Shown here in pieces: positions 33,249 through 42,624 of a DNA stretch of 57,524 nucleotides (position 1 is its first letter; the number at the start of each line of letters is the position of its first letter). The translations under genes and the position numbers were made by a program. Source of the stretch: Nitrosospira sp. Nl5 (GTDB lineage Bacteria > Pseudomonadota > Gammaproteobacteria > Burkholderiales > Nitrosomonadaceae). The stretch is from the NCBI RefSeq assembly GCF_900102495.1, contig NZ_FMVQ01000016.1, positions 1-57,524 on the forward strand. Reading direction: 5' to 3'. Under the pieces are notes generated by a model. The model saw only the letters and a list, made by a program, of their open reading frames with translations, had not been told where the DNA came from and made no database searches.

Positions 33249-35147
33249 TCAGATCTGGACGCGTGCCCCCAACTCGAGGACGCGATTAGCAGGTAGCTTA
33301 AAGTATTCAGCGGCGCTACTGGCATTGCGAGCCATGGTTGCAAAAAGCCGCTCCCGCCACGATGCCATTCCGGCACCGGGACTCGGCACGACGATGTCGC
33401 GGCTAAGAAAAAAAGAAGTCTTGAGTGGCTCAAACACGAGTCCGTAGGGTTCGCACATTTCAATCGCATACGGCAGGTTGGGCTGGTCTTTGAATCCGTA
33501 TCGGACAGTAATCTGGTAGCAGTTATCGACCAATTGCTTTACTTCTACGCGCTGGTTCGCCGGAACGCGCGGAGTTTCCATATAAACCACTGTGAGGATC
33601 ACCACGCGCTCATGCAAGACCTGGTTATGGGCGAGATTATGCAGTAACGCATGCGGGACTCCATTCGGATCCGCAGTCAGAAAGATTGATGTCCCGGCCA
33701 CCCGCGTCGGCGGATTGGCAATCAGCGACTCGAGAAAGGGCTGAAGCGGTATGGCGGCCGAGCGCAGATGGTCGAATAAAATCTGGCGCCCGCGATGCCA
33801 GGTAACCATTATGGTAAAGATCACCATCCCGATCGCGAGCGGAAACCAGCCGCCCTGGACGAGTTTCAGAGTCGTGGCGGCGAAGAATATCGTATCAATC
33901 GTGAGAAAAACCCCAGTCGCAAACAGGCACAAAACCCAGGAATAATTCCAGGCATAGCGCAGGACGAAAAATGTGAGGAGTGTTTCAATCACCATCGTGG
34001 CGGTAACGGCAAATCCATACGCCGAGGCGAGGCTGGACGATGAGCCGAACCCCAACACCGCCAAGACGACGGCTACGAGCAGTGTCCAATTAACAAAGGG
34101 GATATATATCTGGCCGATCTTTCGCTCGGAAGTGTACTTGATCTGCATGCGTGGTAAAAACCCCAGCTGGATAGCCTGTTTGGTTACCGAAAACACACCG
34201 GAGATAACAGCTTGCGATGCGATCACCGTAGCGACTGTTGCCAGTCCTACAGCCGGGTAAAGCGCCCAGGCGGGAAACAACAGATAGAAAGGATTGGAAA
34301 TTGCCAGCGGGTTGGAGAGCAGCAGTGCCCCCTGCCCGAGATAATTCAACGTAAGCGCCGGCAATACACATCCGTACCATGCCAAACGAATAGGTTTCGA
34401 GCCAAAGTGCCCCATATCCGCATAGAGCGCTTCTCCCCCCGTCACCGCGAGCACCACAGCGCCAAAGGCAACGAACGCCAGCCACCCATTGTTCAGGCAG
34501 AAAGCAGCGGCGTGCAGCGGATTAAGTGCCGACAATATTTGCGGTGCGGCACCGATATTGACAAGTCCGGCAATCCCAAGCGTACTGAACCATATCAGGG
34601 TGATTGGCCCGAACATGGCGCCAATTCCCCCTGTTCCCCGCTGCTGGAGCACAAAAAGCGCAATCAGCACAGTCAATGTAACGGGCAGCACGTATGGTTT
34701 AAGCAGCGGGGTTGCCACCTCCAGCCCTTCCACCGCACTCAACACGGAGATGGCCGGAGTAATCACTCCGTCTCCGTAGAACAGCGCGGCACCAAAGCCG
34801 CCGACAAGAAACAGGGTATTGTGCAGCTTGGGATTGCTTGCGACAGAGGAGCTGGCGAGCGACAGCAACGCCATAATACCGCCCTCCCCCTTGTTGTCCG
34901 CGCGCAGGATCAACGTTATGTACTTGAGCGACACGACGATCATGAGCGCCCAGAAAATGAGCGAGATAATGCCGATTATGTTGCTGTCGTTGACGGTTAG
35001 CCCGTACATTGGATCAAAAACCGTCTTCATGACGTATAAAGGACTGGTGCCAATGTCGCCGTAGACCACTCCTAGTGCGGCCAGGCTTAAGACGCCCAGA
35101 GACTGTTGGCCAACAGTCCTTTTCGGTTCAGCGTTTTGACTGGTCAT
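33249..35147 (-). CDS. kup: Low-affinity potassium transporter Kup
   Basis: A 632-residue K+/H+ symporter. The family N-terminus LAALGVVYGDIGTSPLYVMK, DNKGEGGIMALLSLA, about 12 membrane helices (to about residue 450), and the long cytosolic C-terminus are all present. It imports potassium with low affinity. It is a single-gene unit. Confidence 0.96.
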   Translation of the reverse strand: MTSQNAEPKRTVGQQSLGVLSLAALGVVYGDIGTSPLYVMKTVFDPMYGLTVNDSNIIGIISLIFWALMIVVSLKYITLILRADNKGEGGIMALLSLASSSVASNPKLHNTLFLVGGFGAALFYGDGVITPAISVLSAVEGLEVATPLLKPYVLPVTLTVLIALFVLQQRGTGGIGAMFGPITLIWFSTLGIAGLVNIGAAPQILSALNPLHAAAFCLNNGWLAFVAFGAVVLAVTGGEALYADMGHFGSKPIRLAWYGCVLPALTLNYLGQGALLLSNPLAISNPFYLLFPAWALYPAVGLATVATVIASQAVISGVFSVTKQAIQLGFLPRMQIKYTSERKIGQIYIPFVNWTLLVAVVLAVLGFGSSSSLASAYGFAVTATMVIETLLTFFVLRYAWNYSWVLCLFATGVFLTIDTIFFAATTLKLVQGGWFPLAIGMVIFTIMVTWHRGRQILFDHLRSAAIPLQPFLESLIANPPTRVAGTSIFLTADPNGVPHALLHNLAHNQVLHERVVILTVVYMETPRVPANQRVEVKQLVDNCYQITVRYGFKDQPNLPYAIEMCEPYGLVFEPLKTSFFLSRDIVVPSPGAGMASWRERLFATMARNASSAAEYFKLPANRVLELGARVQI

Positions 35148-35652
35148 AATTGACGCATCGGAGCAATACGGAGTCTGTTTTTACGCAGTGACAACGGCGA
35201 GGCGGTGGTAAGCGAGAAGTTCATATGCCAATAAAAAACCGCTACTATCCGAAATGCTTTCTTGCTTTAAAACAGATGTGGCAAGCATTATAAATTTGGA
35301 ATCCTCTTAAAGAGCTGATTACAGTGGCCTGCCGGCGTTCTTGGAAAGCGCTAAAGCACATCCGTCCCCATGGCGTTTAAGGATTGTACACGACCTGCAT
35401 CCTGACGACGCAAACGGCTCGCCCTGAACCATGTGTCAGAAAAATCGGCTGCATCCGAAAAGCGGCATAATTTTGCCTTTCGGCACCACTCACGGTCAGA
35501 AAATTTCCTTTCAAAGTTTCCTTTCGGTAAACATTTCGCTCTGTGTGAGTTACCGTACCGATCAGAAACATTCCCTTCCCTATTCTGTAATTTGCTGCGA
35601 TGCCGGGAACCAGCTGGCATCAGTTATCAAAATTCATTGTGAGGAGGTAAAC
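35148..35652. other. Intergenic region between kup and the PRC-barrel gene
   Basis: 505 bases without a supported gene; the in-frame extension upstream of the PRC gene to 35431 does not look coding. It holds both divergent promoters. A GCATTATAAAT stretch (about 35286-35296) is a possible -10 region. Short repeats of TTTCCTTTC (around 35504-35526) are visible but of unknown meaning. Confidence 0.5.
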
Positions 35653-36162
35653 ATGAGCTACGAAGATCGCGATACCTATGGTATGTACAAAAACTACGAC
35701 GAAAAGGGGCCGGGGCCTCGCTTGATGGGTGCGGATACGCTCATCGGAGACGATGTTTACAACCATAAGGAAGAAGATCTGGGCGATATCAAGGAAATCA
35801 TGCTCGATATAAACAATGGCAAAATCGCTTATGCGGTATTGTCTTTCGGGGGATTTCTCGGCATGGCCAACAAGCTGTTCGCCGTGCCATGGAGCGCACT
35901 GACGCTGGATACCGTGAACAAGCGCTTCCTGCTCAAGGTGGACAAGGAACGTCTCGAATCCGCACCGGGCTTCGATAAAGATAATTGGCCGGATATGGCA
36001 GATCCGACCTGGCAAAATACCATCCATTCCTACTACGGGACAACACCCTCCACAGGCCCTACGGATACACCTGACATACCCTATGACGACACACCCTACA
36101 CAAAACCCTATACGGATAAACAATCCCAAAAGAAGAATTTGGATTCCGGACGAATAAGTTGA
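35653..36162 (+). CDS. PRC-barrel domain protein
   Basis: 169 residues. The PRC-barrel is at about 24-95 (GADTLIGDDVYNHKEEDLGD, IKEIMLDINNGKIAYAVLSF, KLFAVPWSALT). The tail is rich in Thr/Pro/Asp (YYGTTPSTGPTDTPDIPYDD). A perfect GAGGAGG ribosome site precedes the ATG, implying high expression. PRC-barrel stress proteins of this type occur widely in proteobacteria; function unknown. Confidence 0.85.
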   Translation: MSYEDRDTYGMYKNYDEKGPGPRLMGADTLIGDDVYNHKEEDLGDIKEIMLDINNGKIAYAVLSFGGFLGMANKLFAVPWSALTLDTVNKRFLLKVDKERLESAPGFDKDNWPDMADPTWQNTIHSYYGTTPSTGPTDTPDIPYDDTPYTKPYTDKQSQKKNLDSGRIS

Positions 36163-36189
36163 GTAAATGACGTGGCTCCACCTGTCTTT

Positions 36190-36213
36190 GCCGTTTACTT
36201 TTGGGTAAACGGC
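36190..36213 (+). terminator. Probable terminator after the PRC-barrel gene
   Basis: A 9-bp stem GCCGTTTAC / GTAAACGGC with a 6-base loop lies 28 bases after the stop. The following ATTGCTGTTT is only moderately T-rich. Confidence 0.55.
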
Positions 36214-36443
36214 ATTGCTGTTTATCCCGGCGCCTGCCATTGATGAGCAGTGTCATTCACGACGGCAGGGGGCCAGCGTAAAGCTGCAGGTAAGATTTCA
36301 GTACCGCGATCCTGAAGCTCCCGGGATTTTTACACTTGGAGATTGATAAAGAGACAGCGGAGTTACTGACTGCCCCCCCTACTTGATCCATCGATGCGCG
36401 GCATCGTATCCATCGTCCATCGCGATTTAAATTGGAAAATCGC

Positions 36444-38966
36444 ATGTCTCCAGAAAAACCACTCGTTCTCATTACCGGCTCGGAAGGCCGGATTGGCAGA
36501 GGGATTGCCGCAGCATTGGGCGACGGCTACACGATTGTCGGTTTCGAGCAGAAGTGTGACGAGAGCCATCATTGCATTACCGTTGACATCTCATCCGATG
36601 ACGCGATGGCCAGCGCATGTGAGCAATTGCGGCGCCGTTACGGGCAACGGATTGCGTCCGTCATCCATCTGGCCGCCTTTTACGATTTCTCCGATGAGCC
36701 GAATTCCTTGTACGATGAAGTCAATGTTCAGGGAACACAACGCCTGCTGAAGGCACTTGCATCGTTCGAGGTCGAGCAGTTCATCTACGCAAGCACCATG
36801 CTGGTGCATGCGCCTACCGAGCCGGGTCTGCCAATCAACGAGGAGCAACCGCTGGAGCCGAAATGGCCCTACCCGCGTTCCAAGGCGGCGGCCGAAAACG
36901 AGGTTCGCGCCCATCATGGAAGCATACCGATCGTGATATTGCGCCTCGCCGGAGTCTATACGGATTGGGGGGAAGTGCCATCGCTGACTACTCAGATTCA
37001 GCGCATTTATGAGCGGCAACTGCAGAGCCACGTATTTCCCGGCAACGTATCGCATGGGCAGTCATTCGTACATCTGGATGACGTGGCACGTGCATTTCGC
37101 CAGGCGGTCGAGCGGCGTGCCCACCTGCCTGATGAAATTACCCTGCTGATTGGCGATCCGGTTACGGAAAGCTATGAAGGACTACAGAACTTGATGGGGC
37201 AATTGATCCATGGGGAAGCCTGGAGCACGTATCAGGTTCCAAAAACAGTTGCGGTTGCCGGGTCCTGGTTGCAGAACAAAATGGAAGACGTTGTTCCGGA
37301 TGCCATTGATCGCGGCGTCGAACCTTTCGTCAAGCCATTCATGGTGGCCCTGTCGGATGATCATTTCGAACTGGATATTTCCCGCGCCAGGAAATTGTTG
37401 AACTGGCGACCCAGGCATACGTTGCGTGAAACGCTGCCGCAAATTATCGGCCATCTAAAACACAGCCCAGGTGCATGGTACAAGCGCAACAAAATTCCTC
37501 TGCCACTCTGGTTGGAAGATATTGAAGATAGCCCGTTCCCAAGTCCGACGCTGATCGACGACAATCGTAAACAGGAACACACTGAGCACTTGCAAACGCT
37601 GTGGTGCCATTTTGCCAATGTCGCACTAGGGACATGGCTGATATCAAGCCCGTTCATTTTCGGTCTTGCGGAATCCTGGATGTTAGCCGAGGAACTTGTT
37701 TCCCCCACAGGGCGCGGGCTAGCGTTGTCGTCTACGTGGATGACCGCAAGCGATGTCATCACGGGCTTGCTGATCGTGATTTTCGGGTTGCTATCTCTGT
37801 CGCGCGACTACGGCTGGGCACGCTGGATCACGGCGTTTTTGGGGACGTGGCTGTTGTTCGCACCGCTTGTTTTCTGGACCTCGAGCGCGGCAGCGTATGC
37901 CAATGACACTCTGGTTGGGGCGCTCGTCATTCTTTTTGCGGTAGGCGTACCGTCAGCGCCCGGCGTTAGCCCGATTGCCCGCATGTCGGGACCGGATGCC
38001 CCCCCAGGCTGGAGCGGCAACCCCTCCACACTGATTCAGCGCATGGCGGTTGTGGCGCTTGCGTTTGTGGGTCTGTTTCTTTCCCGTTATATGGCCGCAT
38101 TTCAGTTGGGCCATATTGACAGTGCGTGGGATCCGTTCTTTGGTGACGGTACCATGCGGATCGTAACTTCCGACGTGTCCGAGGCATGGCCAGTCGCCGA
38201 TGCCGGCTTGGGCGCTACGGTCTATGTACTGGAAATTGTCAGCGGCATCATTGGCGGCAGTCGGCGCTGGCGCACAATGCCGTGGATTGTGTTGTTCTTC
38301 GGAATATTGATTGTGCCGCTGGGAGTGGTCAGTATTTTTTTCATCATTATCCAACCCATTGTCATCGGCACCTGGTGCACGCCGTGCCTGGTCGCCTCGT
38401 TAGCCATGCTGTTGCAGATCCCCTATTCGCTTGATGAGATCCTGGCGACACTACAGTTCATGAAAGACCGGCGACAAAAAGGAAAATCGTTATGGCATGT
38501 ATTGTGGCACGGAGATACCATGGAAAGCGGCAGCACCGATGAGTCATCCGGCTTTGATGCGCCGCCTATGACCGTGCTACGGGAGATAATGCAAAGTGGC
38601 GTTATCTTTATGTGGACGATGTGGGTCAGCGTTGCCATTGGCATTGCGCTGATGCTTACGCGCGTAATTTTCGATACCGGCGGTTCTGCTGCGGACAGCG
38701 ATCATGTGATCGGAGCGCTGGTGGTGACATTCTCAATCATGGCGATGAGCGAAGTTGCTCAGCCCTTACGCTTTGTCAACATTTTATTCGGCGCATGGTT
38801 GATCGCGGCGCCGTGGCTGTTGACCGGATATTCCGGCATGGCTGGCGCGGCAATTGTTGTTGCCGGAGTGTTATTGATTCTGCTTGCATTGCCGCTCGGC
38901 CCGATCCACAACCATTACGGCGCGTGGGATCGATGGATGTCGATCAGCGTGGTGAAGAAACACTGA
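36444..38966 (+). CDS. SDR epimerase - SPW repeat - VKOR-like fusion protein
   Basis: 840 residues in four parts. Residues 1-330: extended SDR (NAD-dependent epimerase/dehydratase) with ITGSEGRIGRG (Rossmann loop) and Tyr143/Lys147 of YPRSK. About 385-505: an SPW-type membrane repeat pair (SSPFIFG, FAPLVFWTS). About 530-675: a VKOR-like unit (FFGDGTMRIVTSDVSEAWPV, ADAGLGATVYVLE) with Cys645-x-x-Cys648 in GTWCTPCL; the other VKOR loop cysteines are absent. About 725-840: a second SPW module (AAPWLLTGYS). ATG 36444 chosen over TTG 36432. The substrate is unknown. Confidence 0.8.
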   Translation: MSPEKPLVLITGSEGRIGRGIAAALGDGYTIVGFEQKCDESHHCITVDISSDDAMASACEQLRRRYGQRIASVIHLAAFYDFSDEPNSLYDEVNVQGTQRLLKALASFEVEQFIYASTMLVHAPTEPGLPINEEQPLEPKWPYPRSKAAAENEVRAHHGSIPIVILRLAGVYTDWGEVPSLTTQIQRIYERQLQSHVFPGNVSHGQSFVHLDDVARAFRQAVERRAHLPDEITLLIGDPVTESYEGLQNLMGQLIHGEAWSTYQVPKTVAVAGSWLQNKMEDVVPDAIDRGVEPFVKPFMVALSDDHFELDISRARKLLNWRPRHTLRETLPQIIGHLKHSPGAWYKRNKIPLPLWLEDIEDSPFPSPTLIDDNRKQEHTEHLQTLWCHFANVALGTWLISSPFIFGLAESWMLAEELVSPTGRGLALSSTWMTASDVITGLLIVIFGLLSLSRDYGWARWITAFLGTWLLFAPLVFWTSSAAAYANDTLVGALVILFAVGVPSAPGVSPIARMSGPDAPPGWSGNPSTLIQRMAVVALAFVGLFLSRYMAAFQLGHIDSAWDPFFGDGTMRIVTSDVSEAWPVADAGLGATVYVLEIVSGIIGGSRRWRTMPWIVLFFGILIVPLGVVSIFFIIIQPIVIGTWCTPCLVASLAMLLQIPYSLDEILATLQFMKDRRQKGKSLWHVLWHGDTMESGSTDESSGFDAPPMTVLREIMQSGVIFMWTMWVSVAIGIALMLTRVIFDTGGSAADSDHVIGALVVTFSIMAMSEVAQPLRFVNILFGAWLIAAPWLLTGYSGMAGAAIVVAGVLLILLALPLGPIHNHYGAWDRWMSISVVKKH

Positions 38967-39066
38967 ATGAATTGCATGCCGGACGACAGGCGCCGCTCTG
39001 GAACGTACAAGTACTGATAACACCTATACTTGCTGATCTGCGGATGAATCCTGTTTTTACGCGGGG

Positions 39067-39525
39067 TCAGGATTCCAGCATATCCGGAGAAATGCTGGTG
39101 CGTAAAACCATTTCCACAACGCCTCCCTTCGTTTTGTGACTGAACCACCATACCGCCCCTTTCCGGACATTCCATTCCATTGGATCACCGGACATAAGCA
39201 AAGCAGCGACTTCCCCCAATGTAGGCTGGTGGCCTACAACCACGACCGCACCTTTCGCGTCTGGCCACCCGGCGGCTGTGAGAATCGCTTTCGCGGAGAC
39301 ACCGGGTCCGATTTCCCTGACAGTCTCAAAATCCTCGTCAAGAGCTGCCGCGGTCTGTTGGGTCCGCTTGGTGGGACTGACAATAATGCGCGTGTGTTTT
39401 GGTAATCGTGGCTTTAGCCATTCAGCCATGATCTGCGCTTGTTTTAATCCCTTGCTGGTGAGCTTGCGGGCGCTATCAGGTACCCCGTCCTCAGCTTCGG
39501 CGTGACGCCACAGAATGAGATCCAT
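39067..39525 (-). CDS. sixA: Phosphohistidine phosphatase SixA
   Basis: A 152-residue histidine phosphatase-superfamily enzyme. The catalytic RHAEAED (residues 7-13, His8 as nucleophile), VSPTKRTQQTAAAL and VGHQPTLGEVAALL motifs are those of SixA, which dephosphorylates HPt domains and, in E. coli, the nitrogen-PTS protein NPr. A PTS exists elsewhere in this window, so an HPr-type substrate is conceivable. Confidence 0.92.
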   Translation of the reverse strand: MDLILWRHAEAEDGVPDSARKLTSKGLKQAQIMAEWLKPRLPKHTRIIVSPTKRTQQTAAALDEDFETVREIGPGVSAKAILTAAGWPDAKGAVVVVGHQPTLGEVAALLMSGDPMEWNVRKGAVWWFSHKTKGGVVEMVLRTSISPDMLES

Positions 39526-39752
39526 TTTCCCCTCACTGAAAAATCATTGACTATTTTAACCTGTGCAGATTAAACATAATCCGCTTGGGTGCGAAGGCTG
39601 GAACGCGCTTGCGGTTACACATTGATCTTCGCTAGGCTGGAAGTGTTCTACGAACAGACGGACTTAAAGACGGACTGAAAGAGGGTATTTTTAATACAGC
39701 TACCAACAATTGTATCAACAGCTCCGTGTAGCGGGCGGAAATGAATACGCGG

Positions 39753-39780
39753 AAATGGCGGGCTTATTCGCCCGCCATTT
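39753..39780. terminator. Strong bidirectional-type terminator hairpin
   Basis: A perfect 11-bp stem AAATGGCGGGC / GCCCGCCATTT with a 6-base loop, just after the small redoxin stop (minus strand). The A/T ends of the stem supply short T runs in both directions. Confidence 0.7.
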
Positions 39781-39787
39781 TCCGCAA

Positions 39788-40027
39788 TTAGGACTTCAAC
39801 GCTGAAATCGGAGCGCCAAAGTTGATGTGGAAAGGTGCTCCGTTAATCACGATTGCCGGTACCGACTTGACACCAGCCGCTTCTGCGGCCGCAATTTGAT
39901 CCGCGTTCTCGCCGAGATGGACGAGTTTCACATCGTAGCGGTCGGGATCAAGCGCATCAGCAATCTGATGCTCGGCTTCGACACATACAGGACAGCCAGC
40001 GTGATAAAAGGTAGCAGGTGTTTTCAT
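39788..40027 (-). CDS. Small glutaredoxin/thioredoxin-like protein
   Basis: 79 residues. The redox motif Cys12-Pro-Val-Cys15 is in FYHAGCPVCVEAEH, and the cis-proline region is GVKSVPAIVINGAPF. GGAG lies nine bases before ATG 40027; the in-frame TTG at 40042 is rejected. A small thiol-disulfide oxidoreductase; partner unknown. Confidence 0.85.
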   Translation of the reverse strand: MKTPATFYHAGCPVCVEAEHQIADALDPDRYDVKLVHLGENADQIAAAEAAGVKSVPAIVINGAPFHINFGAPISALKS

Positions 40028-40239
40028 AGTCAATATCTCCAAAGATTTAGATGTCAGTGGGGGCTACCCACGTTCGCAAGAACCAGTCAAGCTGTGACCA
40101 TGCGACAAGATGATTATAACCGAAGAGCTGAAGGGTATCAAAGATAGGGGGCGATGGCCTTCCAGTTTACTCAATTTCCGCAAACTACTTTCTTCGGCGA
40201 TTTTGCCCGGATATCTCATCTCAAGAAGGAGTGATATGT

Positions 40240-41091
40240 TCAGGATCCGGTTCCCTCCTTTAGCGCCAATGCCCGTGCATAAAGCATATTTTTGCTTTCA
40301 CCGGTTATTTCCGTGGCAAGCCTGACAGCCTGTTTCAGTGGCAGGTCCCGTAGTAGCAGCGTCAGCGTATGTTGCGCCTTGTCGCTGATTCCACCCTCAG
40401 CCGCGGGCTCCGCACCGGACAGCAGGAGTACGAATTCGCCCTTTTGCCGGTTAACGTCAGCTTGGAGCCAGGCGATCGCATCGCCCAGGGAGCAGCTGTG
40501 AATGGTCTCGAATAATTTTGTCAGTTCTCTGGCAATGGTGAGTTGGCGGTGAATACCAAGCACCTCCGCCAGAATCGCCACGCATTCGAGGATGCGGTGG
40601 GGCGCCTCGTAAAATACCAGCGTGTAAGGCTGCGATTTCAGTTGTTCCAGTTCTCGTCTGCGCGGCCCGGCACTGGGCGGTAGAAAACCGTAAAACAGAT
40701 AGTGTGGGGCAGCGATCCCGGAAGCCGATAAAGCGCACACTGCGGCGTTGGCGCCGGGAATCGGCACGACCTTGTATCCCTGTTCCCGCGCCAGGGCTAC
40801 CAGAATGCTTCCCGGATCGGAATTCCCGGGTGTGCCGGCGTCAGTGACAAGGGCAACTGATTTCCCGCAGGCGAGCAAATTTACGGCTTGTTTTGCCGTC
40901 GCCCGTTCATTGTGCTGATGCAAAGACATCATCTTCTTGATCAAGCCGTGGTGCGCCAGCAGATGCGAGGTGGTACGCGTGTCCTCGGCGGCAATCACGT
41001 CCACGGCTGCAAGTACGTCCAATGCTCGCAGACTAATGTCACGCAGGTTTCCTATCGGCGTGGCAACGATGTATAACGTACCCGGTATCAT
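40240..41091 (-). CDS. rsmI: 16S rRNA (cytidine1402-2'-O)-methyltransferase
   Basis: 283 residues from ATG 41091 (upstream ATG/TTG at 41160-41175 would add up to 28 residues). TLYIVATPIGNLRDISLRAL, AAEDTRTTSHLL, the SAM-site TDAGTPGNSDPG, and LVFYEAPHRILE identify RsmI, which methylates the ribose of C1402 in 16S rRNA. The usual (L/A)ISDPG or LINDPG is GNSDPG here, a substitution worth noting. It is divergent from yraN. Confidence 0.92.
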   Translation of the reverse strand: MIPGTLYIVATPIGNLRDISLRALDVLAAVDVIAAEDTRTTSHLLAHHGLIKKMMSLHQHNERATAKQAVNLLACGKSVALVTDAGTPGNSDPGSILVALAREQGYKVVPIPGANAAVCALSASGIAAPHYLFYGFLPPSAGPRRRELEQLKSQPYTLVFYEAPHRILECVAILAEVLGIHRQLTIARELTKLFETIHSCSLGDAIAWLQADVNRQKGEFVLLLSGAEPAAEGGISDKAQHTLTLLLRDLPLKQAVRLATEITGESKNMLYARALALKEGTGS

Positions 41092-41216
41092 ATTTTGCTG
41101 TACCTTCAGATCGGTGGTTTGATGGCTAATAATAAGCCTTATGAGTGGATTGGGTTGCATTGTAGAATACATCAATGCGGTGACTATACCTGTTGGAATA
41201 GCCAGGGCGATCGACC

Positions 41217-41555
41217 ATGAAAGGTAGCGAGGCCGAAAGGTATGCGGAGCAATTTCTTCTACGCCGGAACCTTGTTCTGCTGCATAGAAACTACCGCTGT
41301 CGCTTTGGAGAGATTGATCTCATCATGGGTGATGGAGCGACGCTGGTATTCGTGGAGGTCCGGTTGCGCGCAAGTCCAATTTATGGCGGCGCCGCGGCAA
41401 GCATCACGTTATCCAAGCAAAGGAAACTAGTGCTTACTGCACGGCATTACCTCGCTTCATTGAAAGCCGAGCCGCCTTGCCGCTTCGATGCGGTGCTATT
41501 ATCCGCCTGCGATGACCGGAAAATTGAATGGCTCAAGGATGTTTTCGGCGAATAA
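41217..41555 (+). CDS. yraN: YraN family protein (UPF0102)
   Basis: 112 residues. Signature AERYAEQFLLRRNLVLLHRN and FGEIDLIMGDGATLVFVEVR (a PD-(D/E)XK nuclease-like core with GEIDLI and EVR) define the family. In E. coli it lies beside rsmI and dolP, and the same neighbours are found here, except that lpoA and diaA are absent. Its biochemical role is not settled. Confidence 0.92.
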   Translation: MKGSEAERYAEQFLLRRNLVLLHRNYRCRFGEIDLIMGDGATLVFVEVRLRASPIYGGAAASITLSKQRKLVLTARHYLASLKAEPPCRFDAVLLSACDDRKIEWLKDVFGE

Positions 41556-41809
41556 CAGCCGTGGATCTTGAGTTTGCGCCGGAGCTGGCGACCTCGGATG
41601 ACTGACGGATGTGGTCACCCGCGACTCTCGGTAAATCGGCATCGCTTCGCTGGTCGCTATCGTCGGTTTTTATCATATCCATTGCGAACCGCGATAAAAT
41701 GGCGCGACAGTTATATTCGTGACTATGCTTCCTGGATATTCCGGGCCTTGAGAAATGTATCCGTGGTAGTGAGATAATGCGGTTAACCAACTATTATTAG
41801 AGGGAATTG

Positions 41810-42397
41810 ATGAAAAACTTGAATCGGAAGGGGCTGCTGCTGCTTGTGTTGCTGGTTCCACTTCTTCCGGGCTGCGCACTGCTCATCGCAACTGGGGTTG
41901 CGTCTGGCGTCGGCACCGGTGTGGCAGTATCGCAGGATCGGCGCACAGGTGGTACTTTCGTAGAGGATGAAGGCATTGAGCTAAAAAGTGCTCGGCGCAT
42001 CAGCGAAAAATTCGGCGGCAATGTTCACGTCAACGTCACGAGCTATAACCGTAACGTATTGCTTACTGGGGAAGCCCCGACCGAGAGCGTAAAAAAGGAA
42101 ATTGGCAACCTTGTTAAGGGTGTTGAAAATGTGCGCAATGTTACCAATGAAATTGCGGTAGCCGGAATCAGCTCGTTTATGTCTCGCAGCAATGACGCGT
42201 TGATTACATCTAAAGTGAAGGGCCGTTTTATGGATGCCGGTAAATTTCAGGTCAATCATGTAAAAGTCGTGACAGAGAACAGCATGGTCTATCTACTGGG
42301 ATTGGTAAAACGTGCGGAAGTCGAAAGCGCGGTAGAAATTGCCAGTTCCACCAGCGGCGTACAGAAGGTGGTGAAAGTATTCGAGTACCTGGATTAG
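41810..42397 (+). CDS. dolP: Two-BON-domain outer-membrane lipoprotein (DolP/YraP-like)
   Basis: 195 residues. The lipoprotein signal ends LLPGC (Cys22). BON domain 1 is at about 60-120 (GNVHVNVTSYNRNVLLTGEA) and BON 2 at about 130-193 (FQVNHVKVVTENSMVYLLGL). DolP proteins bind phospholipid and protect outer-membrane integrity. Start at 41810 follows AGAGGG. It is 254 bases after yraN; the usual diaA gene between them is missing. Confidence 0.88.
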   Translation: MKNLNRKGLLLLVLLVPLLPGCALLIATGVASGVGTGVAVSQDRRTGGTFVEDEGIELKSARRISEKFGGNVHVNVTSYNRNVLLTGEAPTESVKKEIGNLVKGVENVRNVTNEIAVAGISSFMSRSNDALITSKVKGRFMDAGKFQVNHVKVVTENSMVYLLGLVKRAEVESAVEIASSTSGVQKVVKVFEYLD

Positions 42398-42624
42398 CAG
42401 GGCCCGGTGGCATCTACATCTCCACGCCTTTGACTGCCACAAACGGTGGGGATTAAAGACCGCTTGCGTCCTTTTGTCCACGTTTACGCGTATCTATTTT
42501 CTAAAGCGGCCTCAACGGTGATGGAACGGCCAGTAGGCATTTCGTGCAGGTGAGCCGGAAATTTTAACGGCATCTCACCATTCACCGGGATATCAGGAAT
42601 TCCTGTCAGGTTTGACATTCTCCT

